Part shown: positions 1 to 4,716 of the stretch, piece by piece
How positions within the stretch are numbered: position 1 is the stretch's first letter
Layout: each line of letters opens with the position of its first letter
Assembly (NCBI GenBank): GCA_964559275.1
Contig: CAZLGC010000036.1
Coordinates: 1 to 12,372 of the forward strand
DNA length: 12,372 bases
Direction of reading: 5' to 3'
Source: CAZLGC01 sp964559275
GTDB taxonomy: Bacteria; Patescibacteriota; CALEFQ01
Notes under the pieces: model-generated
The model's input: only the letters and a program-made list of their open reading frames with translations
The model's database searches: none
What the model was told of the DNA's origin: nothing
Made by a program: the position numbers and the translations under genes

Positions 1-8
1 GTAAATAC

Positions 9-37
9 TTGACAATATTTCTTAGATATGCTAATAT
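9..37 (+). promoter_or_regulatory. sigma70-type promoter P1
   Basis: TTGACA (9-14), a 17-base spacer and TAATAT (32-37) form a near-consensus sigma70 promoter. Transcription would begin near 44 and run rightward into a stretch with no open reading frame, so its product is probably an untranslated RNA or a leader covering the hairpins at 86-213. No intrinsic terminator is evident before the second promoter at 224. Confidence 0.65.
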
Positions 38-85
38 TCAAGGTTCTCAGTTTTAGCAAAAAGTGGGAACAAATTGGCGCTGCGG

Positions 86-213
86 CGCCCAGTGTGTCGT
101 AGCGCCGAACCTATTTTCGGGAAGATTCGGATTCGGCTGGAAAACAGGGAATAGTAATAGAAAACCTCAATTTCATCAAACATTTCAGTTTTCGATTACT
201 ATATTCTGTTTTC
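86..213 (+). other. non-coding stretch with nested hairpins
   Basis: No gene is visible between the first two promoters, but the sequence folds. GGCGCT and AGCGCC pair around 86-106. CCGAA and TTCGG (about 105-120) pair next. The main structure is a long stem: 140-165 pairs with 188-213 in blocks of 7, 5, 5 and 6 bp (GAAAACA/TGTTTTC, GAATA/TATTC, GTAAT/ATTAC, GAAAAC/GTTTTC), with a GG bulge, a TA bulge and one A/G mismatch, around a 22-base AT-rich loop. There is no U-run behind it, so it does not look like a terminator. It could be the body of an RNA made from P1, or a decayed inverted-repeat element. Confidence 0.5.
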
Positions 214-223
214 GCAGAAATCC

Positions 224-252
224 TTGACGGCGGGCTGATTGCCTGCTAGGAT
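224..252 (+). promoter_or_regulatory. sigma70-type promoter P2 of the candidate ncRNA
   Basis: TTGACG (224-229), a 17-base spacer and TAGGAT (247-252). Expected transcription start is near 259. The same TAGGAT -10 box is used upstream of the 3D-domain gene (6039-6044). The transcript would run to the intrinsic terminator at 447-477 without a plausible open reading frame. Confidence 0.6.
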
Positions 253-257
253 CAAAA

Positions 258-478
258 GATCTGAAAAAACGGATACAAACCCGAAAAAACCCTCCAAAAA
301 GGGGTTTTAAAATCAAATAATTATTTTCTGCGTATTACTAATGCCCCCTGATACATGGCCCGGGGAATTTCGGTAAAGGCGTTTTCGTCTGCCGAATAGC
401 AAGCTCCCCTTGCGTTTCGAACCGGGCCAGGTATTAGTGGGTATGTAAAATCCCTCCGCTTTCGTCGGAGGGATTTTA
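258..478 (+). ncRNA. candidate structured ncRNA of unknown family
   Basis: The region has its own promoter just upstream (224-252) and ends in a 12-bp intrinsic terminator, giving a predicted RNA of about 220 nt. Its core is a long stem pairing 335-363 with 422-448: TTAC/GTAA, ATG/TAT, CCC/GGG, CT/AG, GATAC/GTATT, and an uninterrupted 8-bp TGGCCCGG/CCGGGCCA, broken only by a TA bulge and two single mismatches. The tip carries two hairpins: 369-396 (TTCGG/CCGAA closing AGGCG-TTTT-CGTCT) and 399-413 (GCAAG-CTCCC-CTTGC). The 5' part holds a smaller AAAACCC/GGGTTTT hairpin (286-308). I checked for hallmark motifs of tmRNA, RNase P RNA, SRP RNA and 6S RNA and found none convincing, so the function is unknown. 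That it is transcribed is inferred. Confidence 0.55.
447..477 (+). terminator. intrinsic terminator of the candidate ncRNA
   Basis: A perfect 12-bp stem (447-458 with 466-477) has a 7-base loop; the AAAA/TTTT ends supply a short U-run. It closes the promoter-initiated transcript from P2. The flanking A and T tracts could make it work in both directions. Confidence 0.75.
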
Positions 479-500
479 GAATTCAGACTCAAGATCCAAA

Positions 501-551
501 ATCAAAAAAAACAGGGCCGGGGGAGGAAGAGGATTCCTCTTACCCGACCCT
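501..551 (-). terminator. intrinsic terminator of the 562-1089 gene
   Basis: Read on the minus strand, AGGG-T-CGGG (543-551) pairs with CCCG-G-CCCT (513-521) around an inner AAGAGG/CCTCTT hairpin, followed by a run of eight T (complement of 504-511). It starts about 10 bases past the stop codon of the minus-strand gene. Confidence 0.8.
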
Positions 552-561
552 AAAGGGGGCT

Positions 562-1089
562 CTACTGCACGTATTCGGTTCCGCTGGGGAAAACCATGAA
601 CGGCTGGTCAGGCGACTCCTTGTGGTGCTCGTGCTCCAGGATCTCGGCCATTTCGGCCATCTCGGCGATCGCAACCAGCATGATAGGCTTGTCCGGATCC
701 TTGAGTTCGGCCTCGCGGTCGAGCACAACGATCTTGAAACCGCGGCGAACATCGATTCCGTGATACCACATGTTCAGCCGGTGCCGGATCTCCATTCGCA
801 GCAGCGCCATCATCCGCTCCTGGCGCATGATGAAGTGCCTGATGACACAACTCTGCTGACTATCGGTTTCGCGGCAGTGCTGGCAGACGGCGTCTTGCCC
901 CAAGCGTAATTTGCGGGGTACCCTGCCGGCAGCAGTGAAGATGGCCCGTTCGTAGCGAGTCATCTCACCGATCACGCGTTCGCCTTCGGTAGCGCCGACA
1001 GGCACCGGTGGTTCCACGAACTCGCCCCGATCGAGCGTATCCTGGATGGCTTCCAACCAGAAGTCCAGCAGGTGCTTCCTTTCACTCAT
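562..1089 (-). CDS. hypothetical protein, single copy of a shared C-x2-C domain
   Basis: A 175-residue soluble protein of no recognised family. The ATG at 1087-1089 is fixed by AGGAGG six bases upstream. Residues about 23-125 form a domain also found twice in the protein encoded at 1223-2071: VIGEMT (39-44) followed by an acidic/Ala 'ExA' helix, then C69-x2-C72 and C81, then a helix with an E-I-x-x-R pattern (100-104), then RRGFKIV (115-121). Three cysteines with nearby His residues could bind a metal, but this is unproven. The C-terminus is a Met/Ala/Glu-rich helix (about 138-155) and a short tail. There is no signal peptide or membrane segment. It is GC-rich compared with rluD, and transcribed alone from a promoter at 1144-1172 to a terminator at 501-551. 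Being coding is well supported by SD, promoter, terminator and the paralogue; the function is unknown. Confidence 0.8.
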   Translation of the reverse strand: MSERKHLLDFWLEAIQDTLDRGEFVEPPVPVGATEGERVIGEMTRYERAIFTAAGRVPRKLRLGQDAVCQHCRETDSQQSCVIRHFIMRQERMMALLRMEIRHRLNMWYHGIDVRRGFKIVVLDREAELKDPDKPIMLVAIAEMAEMAEILEHEHHKESPDQPFMVFPSGTEYVQ

Positions 1090-1143
1090 CCATTTCCTCC
1101 TGACTTGAATTTGAGATTGACATTGTTCTACTATGACGGCTGG

Positions 1144-1172
1144 ATACTAACAGTTTAAGCCTAAAAAGTCAA
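1144..1172 (-). promoter_or_regulatory. sigma70-type promoter of the 562-1089 gene
   Basis: Minus strand: TTGACT (1172-1167), 17-base spacer, TAGTAT (1149-1144). The start would be near 1137, giving a leader of about 48 bases that contains the AGGAGG ribosome binding site. It lies directly behind the terminator of the upstream minus-strand gene, so the two genes are separately transcribed. Confidence 0.7.
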
Positions 1173-1178
1173 GTATTG

Positions 1179-1205
1179 AAAACGGACCAACCGAAGTTGG
1201 TCCGT
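1179..1205 (-). terminator. intrinsic terminator of the 1223-2071 gene
   Basis: Minus strand: perfect 10-bp stem ACGGACCAAC/GTTGGTCCGT closed by a TTCG tetraloop (1182-1205), then a short T-run (TTTT counting the last stem base). It begins 17 bases after the stop codon of the gene. The U-run is short but the stem is very stable. Confidence 0.75.
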
Positions 1206-1222
1206 TGCTGGTCTGATTCAGA

Positions 1223-2071
1223 TCACGGCAGTTTCCTGCTAATGATCTCAATCACGGTGGTTCCGATTGGGAAATCGAAACCGTCTTCCTCCTCATCCGG
1301 GCAGCTGACGATCTGCCAGCCTTTCCGGATGGCGATGCTGTCTGGTGCTGCTTCGAGGCGATCGCGGATGTCCTGCCACATCGTCGTGCTGACGTAGTCG
1401 TACAGGTCAATGCGTCGTTTCACCTCGCAGTCGGGCCCCTCCTTCTTGCCCTGGTCGTCACGTTCATGGCACTCCATGCACAGGCTCTCGAGATGGTCCT
1501 CGTCCTTGATCCGGAGGCTGTCGCTCAGGGTCAGGAGCGCCTTCTCGTGGTCGGTGAGCTCACCGATCACCTCTTCGCCGTCCTCCGGAGGGTGCTCCAC
1601 AGTCAGGAACTTGCCGCTGGCGCCGATCTGCTCCAGCTGTGACTCCAGCTCGGCCCACAGGTTCATCTCCTCGCGGATGTTGCCGTTGGACGTGAACAGA
1701 GCGCCGGGCTTGGGCCTGGCCACAACTTGGAAGCCTTGTCGGATCCCCAGGCCGGTCAGCCAGTAGCCGGTTCGCTCCTTCAGCTCGAGCCACAGCGTGT
1801 CGCGCAGGTACCCGTGAGCGAACCGCAGCGCCGATGCACGCTCCTCGAACTGAGCGGTGTCTCTCTTCTCCGCCGCCTCGGCGGCCATCTCGCCAACCTG
1901 CCGAAAGAAATCGGGGTTGGTGCCGATGGTGTAGAGCGCTTTCTCACGCTCGGTCATCGTACCGATGACCACTTCACCGGCGTCGGTATTCGCGGGTTCG
2001 TCGGGTTCACGGAAATCACCGGCGGAGATCACCTTCGCGATCTCCTCTTGATGTTTTGCCCACAAGGTCAT
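1223..2071 (-). CDS. hypothetical protein, two tandem copies of the shared domain
   Basis: A 282-residue soluble protein of unrecognised family. The start is ATG at 2071, chosen because AAGGAGG lies nine bases upstream; a GTG 42 bases further out would put that SD inside the coding region. It contains two copies of the domain seen in the neighbouring 562-1089 product. Copy 1 has VIGTMT (35-40) to IRQGFQVV (110-117); copy 2 has VIGELT (168-173) to IRKGWQIV (248-255). Copy 2 has C198-x2-C201 and C215, matching the cysteines of the neighbour; copy 1 has none, so metal binding, if real, is not common to all copies. The C-terminal 25 residues are acidic, then hydrophobic. There is no signal peptide. 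Codon use is GC-rich compared with rluD on the other side of the divergent promoter region. Function unknown. Confidence 0.85.
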   Translation of the reverse strand: MTLWAKHQEEIAKVISAGDFREPDEPANTDAGEVVIGTMTEREKALYTIGTNPDFFRQVGEMAAEAAEKRDTAQFEERASALRFAHGYLRDTLWLELKERTGYWLTGLGIRQGFQVVARPKPGALFTSNGNIREEMNLWAELESQLEQIGASGKFLTVEHPPEDGEEVIGELTDHEKALLTLSDSLRIKDEDHLESLCMECHERDDQGKKEGPDCEVKRRIDLYDYVSTTMWQDIRDRLEAAPDSIAIRKGWQIVSCPDEEEDGFDFPIGTTVIEIISRKLP

Positions 2072-2119
2072 GTATCTTTTCCTCCTTTCTTGCGGGGTTT
2101 TACGAAAACTCACTAGTCA

Positions 2120-2148
2120 TGTTTATCATAAAGGTATGTTTTTGTCAA
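2120..2148 (-). promoter_or_regulatory. sigma70-type promoter of the 1223-2071 gene
   Basis: Minus strand: TTGACA (2148-2143), 17-base spacer, TAAACA (2125-2120). Predicted start near 2113, leader about 42 bases including the AAGGAGG site. It is divergent from the rluD promoter; the two -35 boxes are about 35 bases apart. Confidence 0.65.
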
Positions 2149-2183
2149 TAAATAAGAGATTTCAGTAATTAGCATTGTTAGTT

Positions 2184-2212
2184 TTGTTCAGTTAGAAGAA
2201 ATGGCGTATACT
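2184..2212 (+). promoter_or_regulatory. rluD promoter giving a leaderless mRNA
   Basis: TTGTTC (2184-2189), 17-base spacer, TATACT (2207-2212). Only seven bases separate the -10 box from the rluD ATG at 2220, so transcription should start at or next to the A of the start codon. No SD sequence is present. The gene at 10348 has the same seven-base spacing. Confidence 0.65.
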
Positions 2213-2219
2213 AAAATTA

Positions 2220-3104
2220 ATGACAAAACTAAATTTCACTTACCAAGGCCCCGCCAAGCAGCGGTTAGATAGCTGGCTGGCGAGCGAGATTCCCGATAAA
2301 TCCCGGGGCGAAATTCAGCGCTTGATTACAGCCGGGCAGGTTTCGGTTAACGGTGAAACTACGACTAAAACCTCAACTTTGATCGGGAACGGAGACATAG
2401 TCGGAATCGAATTCGCTAAGCCGGCGGAGCTGGCAGCTGAGCCAAAAGTTGAGTTTGAAGTTCTGGCAGAAGAGCCGGGATTCATTGTCATCAACAAACC
2501 GGCTGGTTTGGTTGTTCATCCCGGCAGCGGGCATACGGCCGGAACCTTGGTTAACGGCTTGGTGGCGAAATACCCGGAAATTCGCAACGTAGGCGAAGAG
2601 CCTGATCGTCCGGGGATTGTCCACCGCCTGGACAAAGACACTTCCGGGGCAATGGTGGTTGCCCGGACTCAGTCGGAATATGAACATTTGAAGAAGCAAT
2701 TTCAGGAACGGGAAACAGAAAAGAAATACCTGGCCTGGCTGGAAGGTGAGCTGGAAAAAGACCGGGGCGTCATCTCTGGTAAGATGCGACGATCGTCGGC
2801 AGTGCCAATGAAAAGAGAACTAGCTGATGCCGGCAAGGAATCAGAGACGACTTATCAGGTTATTGCTCGTCAAGACAGTCAAACTTTGGTTGAAGCTCAT
2901 CCCAAAACCGGTCGGATGCATCAACTGCGGGTTCATTTTGCTTCTATCGGCCACCCGATAGTCGGCGATACCTTGTACGGAAAGCGAAAACAGACGGATT
3001 CGCTCCAGTTACATGCTAAAAGTCTGCGTTTTCGTGATAGCCAGGGAGTTTGGCATGAATATGAGGCTCCGGAACCAGAGTCTTTCAAATCCGCTCGCCG
3101 TTGA
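2220..3104 (+). CDS. rluD: 23S rRNA pseudouridine synthase, RluD/RluA family
   Basis: A 294-residue cytoplasmic enzyme that converts specific uridines of large-subunit rRNA to pseudouridine. An N-terminal S4 RNA-binding domain (about 13-62, with RLDSWL and a VSVNGE turn) is followed by the RluA-type catalytic domain. The family signature HRLDKDTSG is at 135-143, with D138 as the catalytic aspartate. GRMHQLRVH (231-239) and a GD-TLYG motif (249-254) are also typical. The length matches the family (about 300). The exact target uridine cannot be read from sequence; the RluD assignment rests on the S4 domain and overall layout, and RluC-like specificity is possible. The transcript appears leaderless. 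The next gene's promoter overlaps its stop codon. Confidence 0.92.
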   Translation: MTKLNFTYQGPAKQRLDSWLASEIPDKSRGEIQRLITAGQVSVNGETTTKTSTLIGNGDIVGIEFAKPAELAAEPKVEFEVLAEEPGFIVINKPAGLVVHPGSGHTAGTLVNGLVAKYPEIRNVGEEPDRPGIVHRLDKDTSGAMVVARTQSEYEHLKKQFQERETEKKYLAWLEGELEKDRGVISGKMRRSSAVPMKRELADAGKESETTYQVIARQDSQTLVEAHPKTGRMHQLRVHFASIGHPIVGDTLYGKRKQTDSLQLHAKSLRFRDSQGVWHEYEAPEPESFKSARR

Positions 3105-3129
3105 CAAAATCGGAGATTAGCATTATTAT
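3101..3129 (+). promoter_or_regulatory. rplS promoter overlapping the rluD stop codon
   Basis: TTGACA (3101-3106), 17-base spacer, TATTAT (3124-3129). The TGA stop of rluD is part of the -35 box. Start is near 3136, leaving a leader of about 52 bases. The leader contains a T-run (3158-3164) and no SD sequence close to the rplS ATG. Confidence 0.75.
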
Positions 3130-3188
3130 CTAATAGTCAGAAATCGACCGAGGAGCTTTTTTTATAGCCATTTCCTAATCAAAATTTT

Positions 3189-3767
3189 ATGTCAGACCAA
3201 GTTATAAAAGAGATGAGTAGTAATCAGCTCAAAAAAGATCTGCCCGATCTTAAGTCCGGCCAGACTGTTCGGGTTCACCAGAAAGTCAAAGAAGGTGATA
3301 AAGAGAGGGTGCAGGTATTTGAAGGTGTTGTTATCAGTGTGCGCGGAGGCAAGGGCATCAACGCTACTTTGACCGTGCGCAAAGTCTCGGAAGGAATTGG
3401 GGTTGAACGCATCTTCCCAATCCATTCTCCGACAATAGAAAACATTGAGGTTGTCAAAACCGCCCGAGTGCGACGAGCCAAGCTCTTCCACATCCGTGAA
3501 AAAGAGATTAAGATGAAAGAGGACAAGGAGCGACACGAGAAGCACCTTAAAAAAGTAGCCGAAGTTGAAGCTCAGCGTCAAAAAGAAGCTGAAGAAAAAG
3601 CCAAGCAAGAAGCTGAAGAAAAGGCGAGAAAGGAAGCAGAAGCTAAGGCAAAGCCAGAAAAAGAGGAAGAGTCGAAAGAAGATAAAGTAGAAAAAGCTGA
3701 AAAGAAGCCGGAAGAATCCAAGGCAGCCGAAACCAGAGAAGAATCTCCAAAAGAAGAAACAAAATAG
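3189..3767 (+). CDS. rplS: 50S ribosomal protein L19 with long charged C-terminal extension
   Basis: A 192-residue protein. Residues 1-108 are a complete L19, which sits at the 30S/50S interface: SGQTVRVH (23-30), VQVFEGVVIS (41-50), then GVERIFPIHSPTIENIEVV (71-89) and RVRRAKLFHIRE (93-104). Usual bacterial L19 is about 115 residues. Here a tail of about 80 residues follows (about 109-192), built almost only of Lys, Glu and Ala (EEKAKQEAEEKARKEAEAKA), which should be a long single helix or disordered polyampholyte. No SD precedes the ATG. The tail is part of the same uninterrupted frame; its role is unknown. Confidence 0.95.
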   Translation: MSDQVIKEMSSNQLKKDLPDLKSGQTVRVHQKVKEGDKERVQVFEGVVISVRGGKGINATLTVRKVSEGIGVERIFPIHSPTIENIEVVKTARVRRAKLFHIREKEIKMKEDKERHEKHLKKVAEVEAQRQKEAEEKAKQEAEEKARKEAEAKAKPEKEEESKEDKVEKAEKKPEESKAAETREESPKEETK

Positions 3768-3781
3768 TCTAGATTTACCTT

Positions 3782-3852
3782 GCCCTCGTGATGGAATTGG
3801 CCCGCCGAAGGCTCAGGGCTTCGGCGGATAAATATACACGACAGGTAAGGGC
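3782..3852 (+). pseudogene. tRNA-Leu fragment interrupted by a hairpin in the D-loop
   Basis: Bases 3782-3800 match the 5' end of a class II tRNA-Leu (GCCCTCG-TG-ATGGAATTGG; compare the intact tRNA-Leu at 3879: GCCGACG-TG-GCGGAATTGG). The tRNA-like sequence resumes at 3833 with TATACACGACAGGT, matching TATACGC-A-A-AGGT of the intact gene. Between them is a 32-base insert (3801-3832) holding a perfect 9-bp hairpin, CCGCCGAAG/CTTCGGCGG. The anticodon loop, variable arm and T-arm are absent. The remaining ends can pair as TTACCT/AGGTAA and TCGTG/CACGA, so the piece may still fold. Best read as a decayed or disrupted tRNA gene; chance resemblance is less likely given the order and spacing. Confidence 0.55.
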
Positions 3853-3876
3853 TGAAGAGATCCTTGAGGCTTTTTT
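3851..3876 (+). terminator. weak intrinsic terminator before tRNA-Leu
   Basis: GCT-g-AAG (3851-3857) pairs with CTT-g-AG(G)C (3863-3870) across a mismatch and a bulge, followed by six T (3871-3876). It probably ends the rplS transcript, three bases before the intact tRNA-Leu. The stem is short. Confidence 0.45.
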
Positions 3877-3878
3877 GA

Positions 3879-3965
3879 GCCGACGTGGCGGAATTGGTAT
3901 ACGCAATAGGTTGAGGGCCTATGGGTCTTTGACCCGTGTGGGTTCGAGTCCCACCGTCGGCACCA
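3879..3965 (+). tRNA. tRNA-Leu(GAG)
   Basis: 87 bases. Acceptor GCCGACG (3879-3885) pairs with CGTCGGC (3955-3961); discriminator A and an encoded CCA (3963-3965). Anticodon stem ATAGG/CCTAT encloses loop TTGAGGG with anticodon GAG (3913-3915), reading CUC/CUU. A class II variable arm (GGGTC-TTT-GACCC) and T-arm with TTCGAGT are intact. No separate promoter is evident. Confidence 0.95.
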
Positions 3966-4070
3966 CGCCTTCGTGTTCCTTCGGGACACTACGGCGTGTA
4001 AACGAGTACCGCGGGTTGCGTGCCAGGCTTGCCCGCTCGTAGCCCTGGGCGAAGCGAAGGGTTAAGACGG
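3964..4070 (+). other. hairpin-rich spacer between tRNA-Leu and tRNA-Val
   Basis: No gene. Three compact hairpins follow tRNA-Leu. The first, at 3964-3998, has CACGCC/GGCGTG outside and GTG/CAC plus TCC/GGA inside with a TTCG loop; it begins within the CCA end of the tRNA. The second, at about 4003-4040, has ACGA/TCGT and GCGGG/CCCGC. The third, at about 4040-4065, has TAGCCCT/AGGGTTA. None has a clear U-run. They may guide tRNA 3'-end processing or be unrelated to it; the first starts at the same tRNA position as the elements behind tRNA-Val and tRNA-Phe. Confidence 0.5.
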
Positions 4071-4148
4071 GGGCAGTTAGCTCAGTTGGTTTAGAGCACT
4101 TCGTTTACACCGAAGGGGTCGGGGGTTCGAATCCCTCACTGCCCACCA
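4071..4148 (+). tRNA. tRNA-Val(UAC)
   Basis: 78 bases. Acceptor GGGCAGT (4071-4077) pairs with ACTGCCC (4138-4144); discriminator A and encoded CCA (4146-4148). Anticodon stem CTTCG/CGAAG encloses TTTACAC with anticodon TAC (4106-4108). The T-arm GGGGGTTCGAATCCCTC is intact. It is followed with no gap by structured element A. Confidence 0.95.
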
Positions 4149-4264
4149 CGTCGTACACACATTTCAGCCTACGTGAGTCCCGATTCAAGGATCGGAACTC
4201 ACTCCGGCTTACATGTGTGTACCCCTCTTCCGACAAAAATGCGCGCATTTTTGTCGGGGACGAC
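4149..4264 (+). repeat. tRNA-linked structured element, copy A
   Basis: Starts on the base after the CCA of tRNA-Val. An outer stem CGTC (4149-4152)/GACG (4259-4262) encloses two hairpins. Hairpin 1 (4153-4222) has a perfect 10-bp GTACACACAT/ATGTGTGTAC, an internal loop, AGCC/GGCT, a second internal loop, GTGAGT/ACTCAC, a C/A mismatch and CCGAT/ATCGG. Hairpin 2 (4230-4257) is a perfect 28-base palindrome, CCGACAAAAATGCG and its complement. Copy B behind tRNA-Phe has the same plan with compensatory changes, so the shape, not just the sequence, seems kept. The A-tract/GC core/T-tract of hairpin 2 could also terminate transcription. Confidence 0.7.
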
Positions 4265-4274
4265 TTCTCTACTC

Positions 4275-4304
4275 TTTAGTTGAGACGGCGGACTATGGTA
4301 TCAT
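4275..4304 (+). promoter_or_regulatory. probable extended -10 promoter of tRNA-Phe
   Basis: TGG-TATCAT (4296-4304) is an extended -10 box; TTTAGT (4275-4280) is a weak -35 at 18 bases. The start would be near 4311, ten bases before mature tRNA-Phe. Confidence 0.45.
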
Positions 4305-4320
4305 ATGCCTAGATTTATAT

Positions 4321-4395
4321 GCCGAGGTAGCTCAGTGGTAGAGCACGGGACTGAAAATCTCGGTGTCGGCAGTTCGATTCTGCCCCTCGGCACCA
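4321..4395 (+). tRNA. tRNA-Phe(GAA)
   Basis: 75 bases. Acceptor GCCGAGG (4321-4327) pairs with CCTCGGC (4385-4391); discriminator A and encoded CCA (4393-4395). Anticodon stem CGGGA/TCTCG (one G-T pair) encloses CTGAAAA with anticodon GAA (4353-4355). T-arm GGCAG-TTCGATT-CTGCC. It is followed directly by structured element B. Confidence 0.95.
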
Positions 4396-4510
4396 CGTCG
4401 TACACGCACTTCAGCCTACGCAAGTTCCTGATTTCATCAGAAACTTGCTCCGGCTTGCGTGCGTGTACTCCTTTTCCTCAAAAAATGCTAGCATTTTTTG
4501 AGGGGACGAC
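4396..4510 (+). repeat. tRNA-linked structured element, copy B
   Basis: Starts on the base after the CCA of tRNA-Phe and has the same plan as copy A. An outer CGTC (4396-4399)/GACG (4505-4508) stem encloses hairpin 1 (4400-4468; GTACACGCAC/GTGCGTGTAC, AGCC/GGCT, GCAAGTT/AACTTGC, C/A mismatch, CTGAT/ATCAG) and hairpin 2 (4476-4503, a 28-base palindrome CCTCAAAAAATGCT and its complement). Paired changes relative to copy A occur in each of the three variable helices, while the internal loops, the AGCC/GGCT helix and the outer stem are unchanged. No reading frame is shared. Confidence 0.7.
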
Positions 4511-4529
4511 GAATTGACAAAAATAGTAT

Positions 4530-4626
<97 letters not shown>

Positions 4627-4636
4627 GTGAGATGTC

Positions 4637-4659
4637 GCCCCGCCGAAGGCGGGGCTTTT
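4637..4659 (+). terminator. intrinsic terminator after the tRNA cluster
   Basis: Perfect 8-bp GCCCCGCC/GGCGGGGC with a GAA loop, then TTTT. It ends the tRNA transcript before the antiporter promoter. Confidence 0.8.
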
Positions 4660-4674
4660 GTTATCCGCAGTGTT

Positions 4675-4703
4675 TTGTGGACTCAAATATGCTATATTAA
4701 GAT
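4675..4703 (+). promoter_or_regulatory. antiporter promoter, very short leader
   Basis: TTGTGG (4675-4680), 17-base spacer, TAAGAT (4698-4703). The start near 4710 leaves about six leader bases before the ATG at 4717, and no SD. An alternative -10, TATATT (4693-4698), overlaps it. Confidence 0.5.
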
Positions 4704-4716
4704 AAATCAGATTCTT

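Noticed and set aside
258..478. The ncRNA as tmRNA, RNase P RNA, SRP RNA or 6S RNA.
   Set aside because: No tRNA-like ends or tag frame, no RNase P core motifs, no SRP tetraloop hairpin, and no large central bubble as in 6S; the TTTCGAA near 415 resembles a T-loop but its flanks do not pair.
1410..1766. Plus-strand frames at 1410-1766 and 1727-2116 over the minus-strand gene.
   Set aside because: Ser/Arg/Trp-rich shadow sequences with no start signals; the minus strand has SD, promoter, terminator and a paralogue.
2072..2113. GTG start at 2113 for the tandem-domain gene, adding 14 residues.
   Set aside because: The AAGGAGG ribosome binding site would then lie inside the coding region; it is correctly placed for ATG 2071, and the predicted transcript starts at about 2113.
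3192..3608. Minus-strand frame of 138 codons opposite rplS.
   Set aside because: Phe/Leu-rich antisense of the Lys/Glu-rich tail; L19 is certain on the plus strand.
3788..4042. Plus-strand frame of 84 codons over tRNA-Leu.
   Set aside because: It runs straight through an intact tRNA gene and the tRNA-Leu fragment.
4149..4510. The repeated elements as a CRISPR array.
   Set aside because: Only two copies, about 130 bases apart with a tRNA between, each far longer than a CRISPR repeat, and no cas genes.
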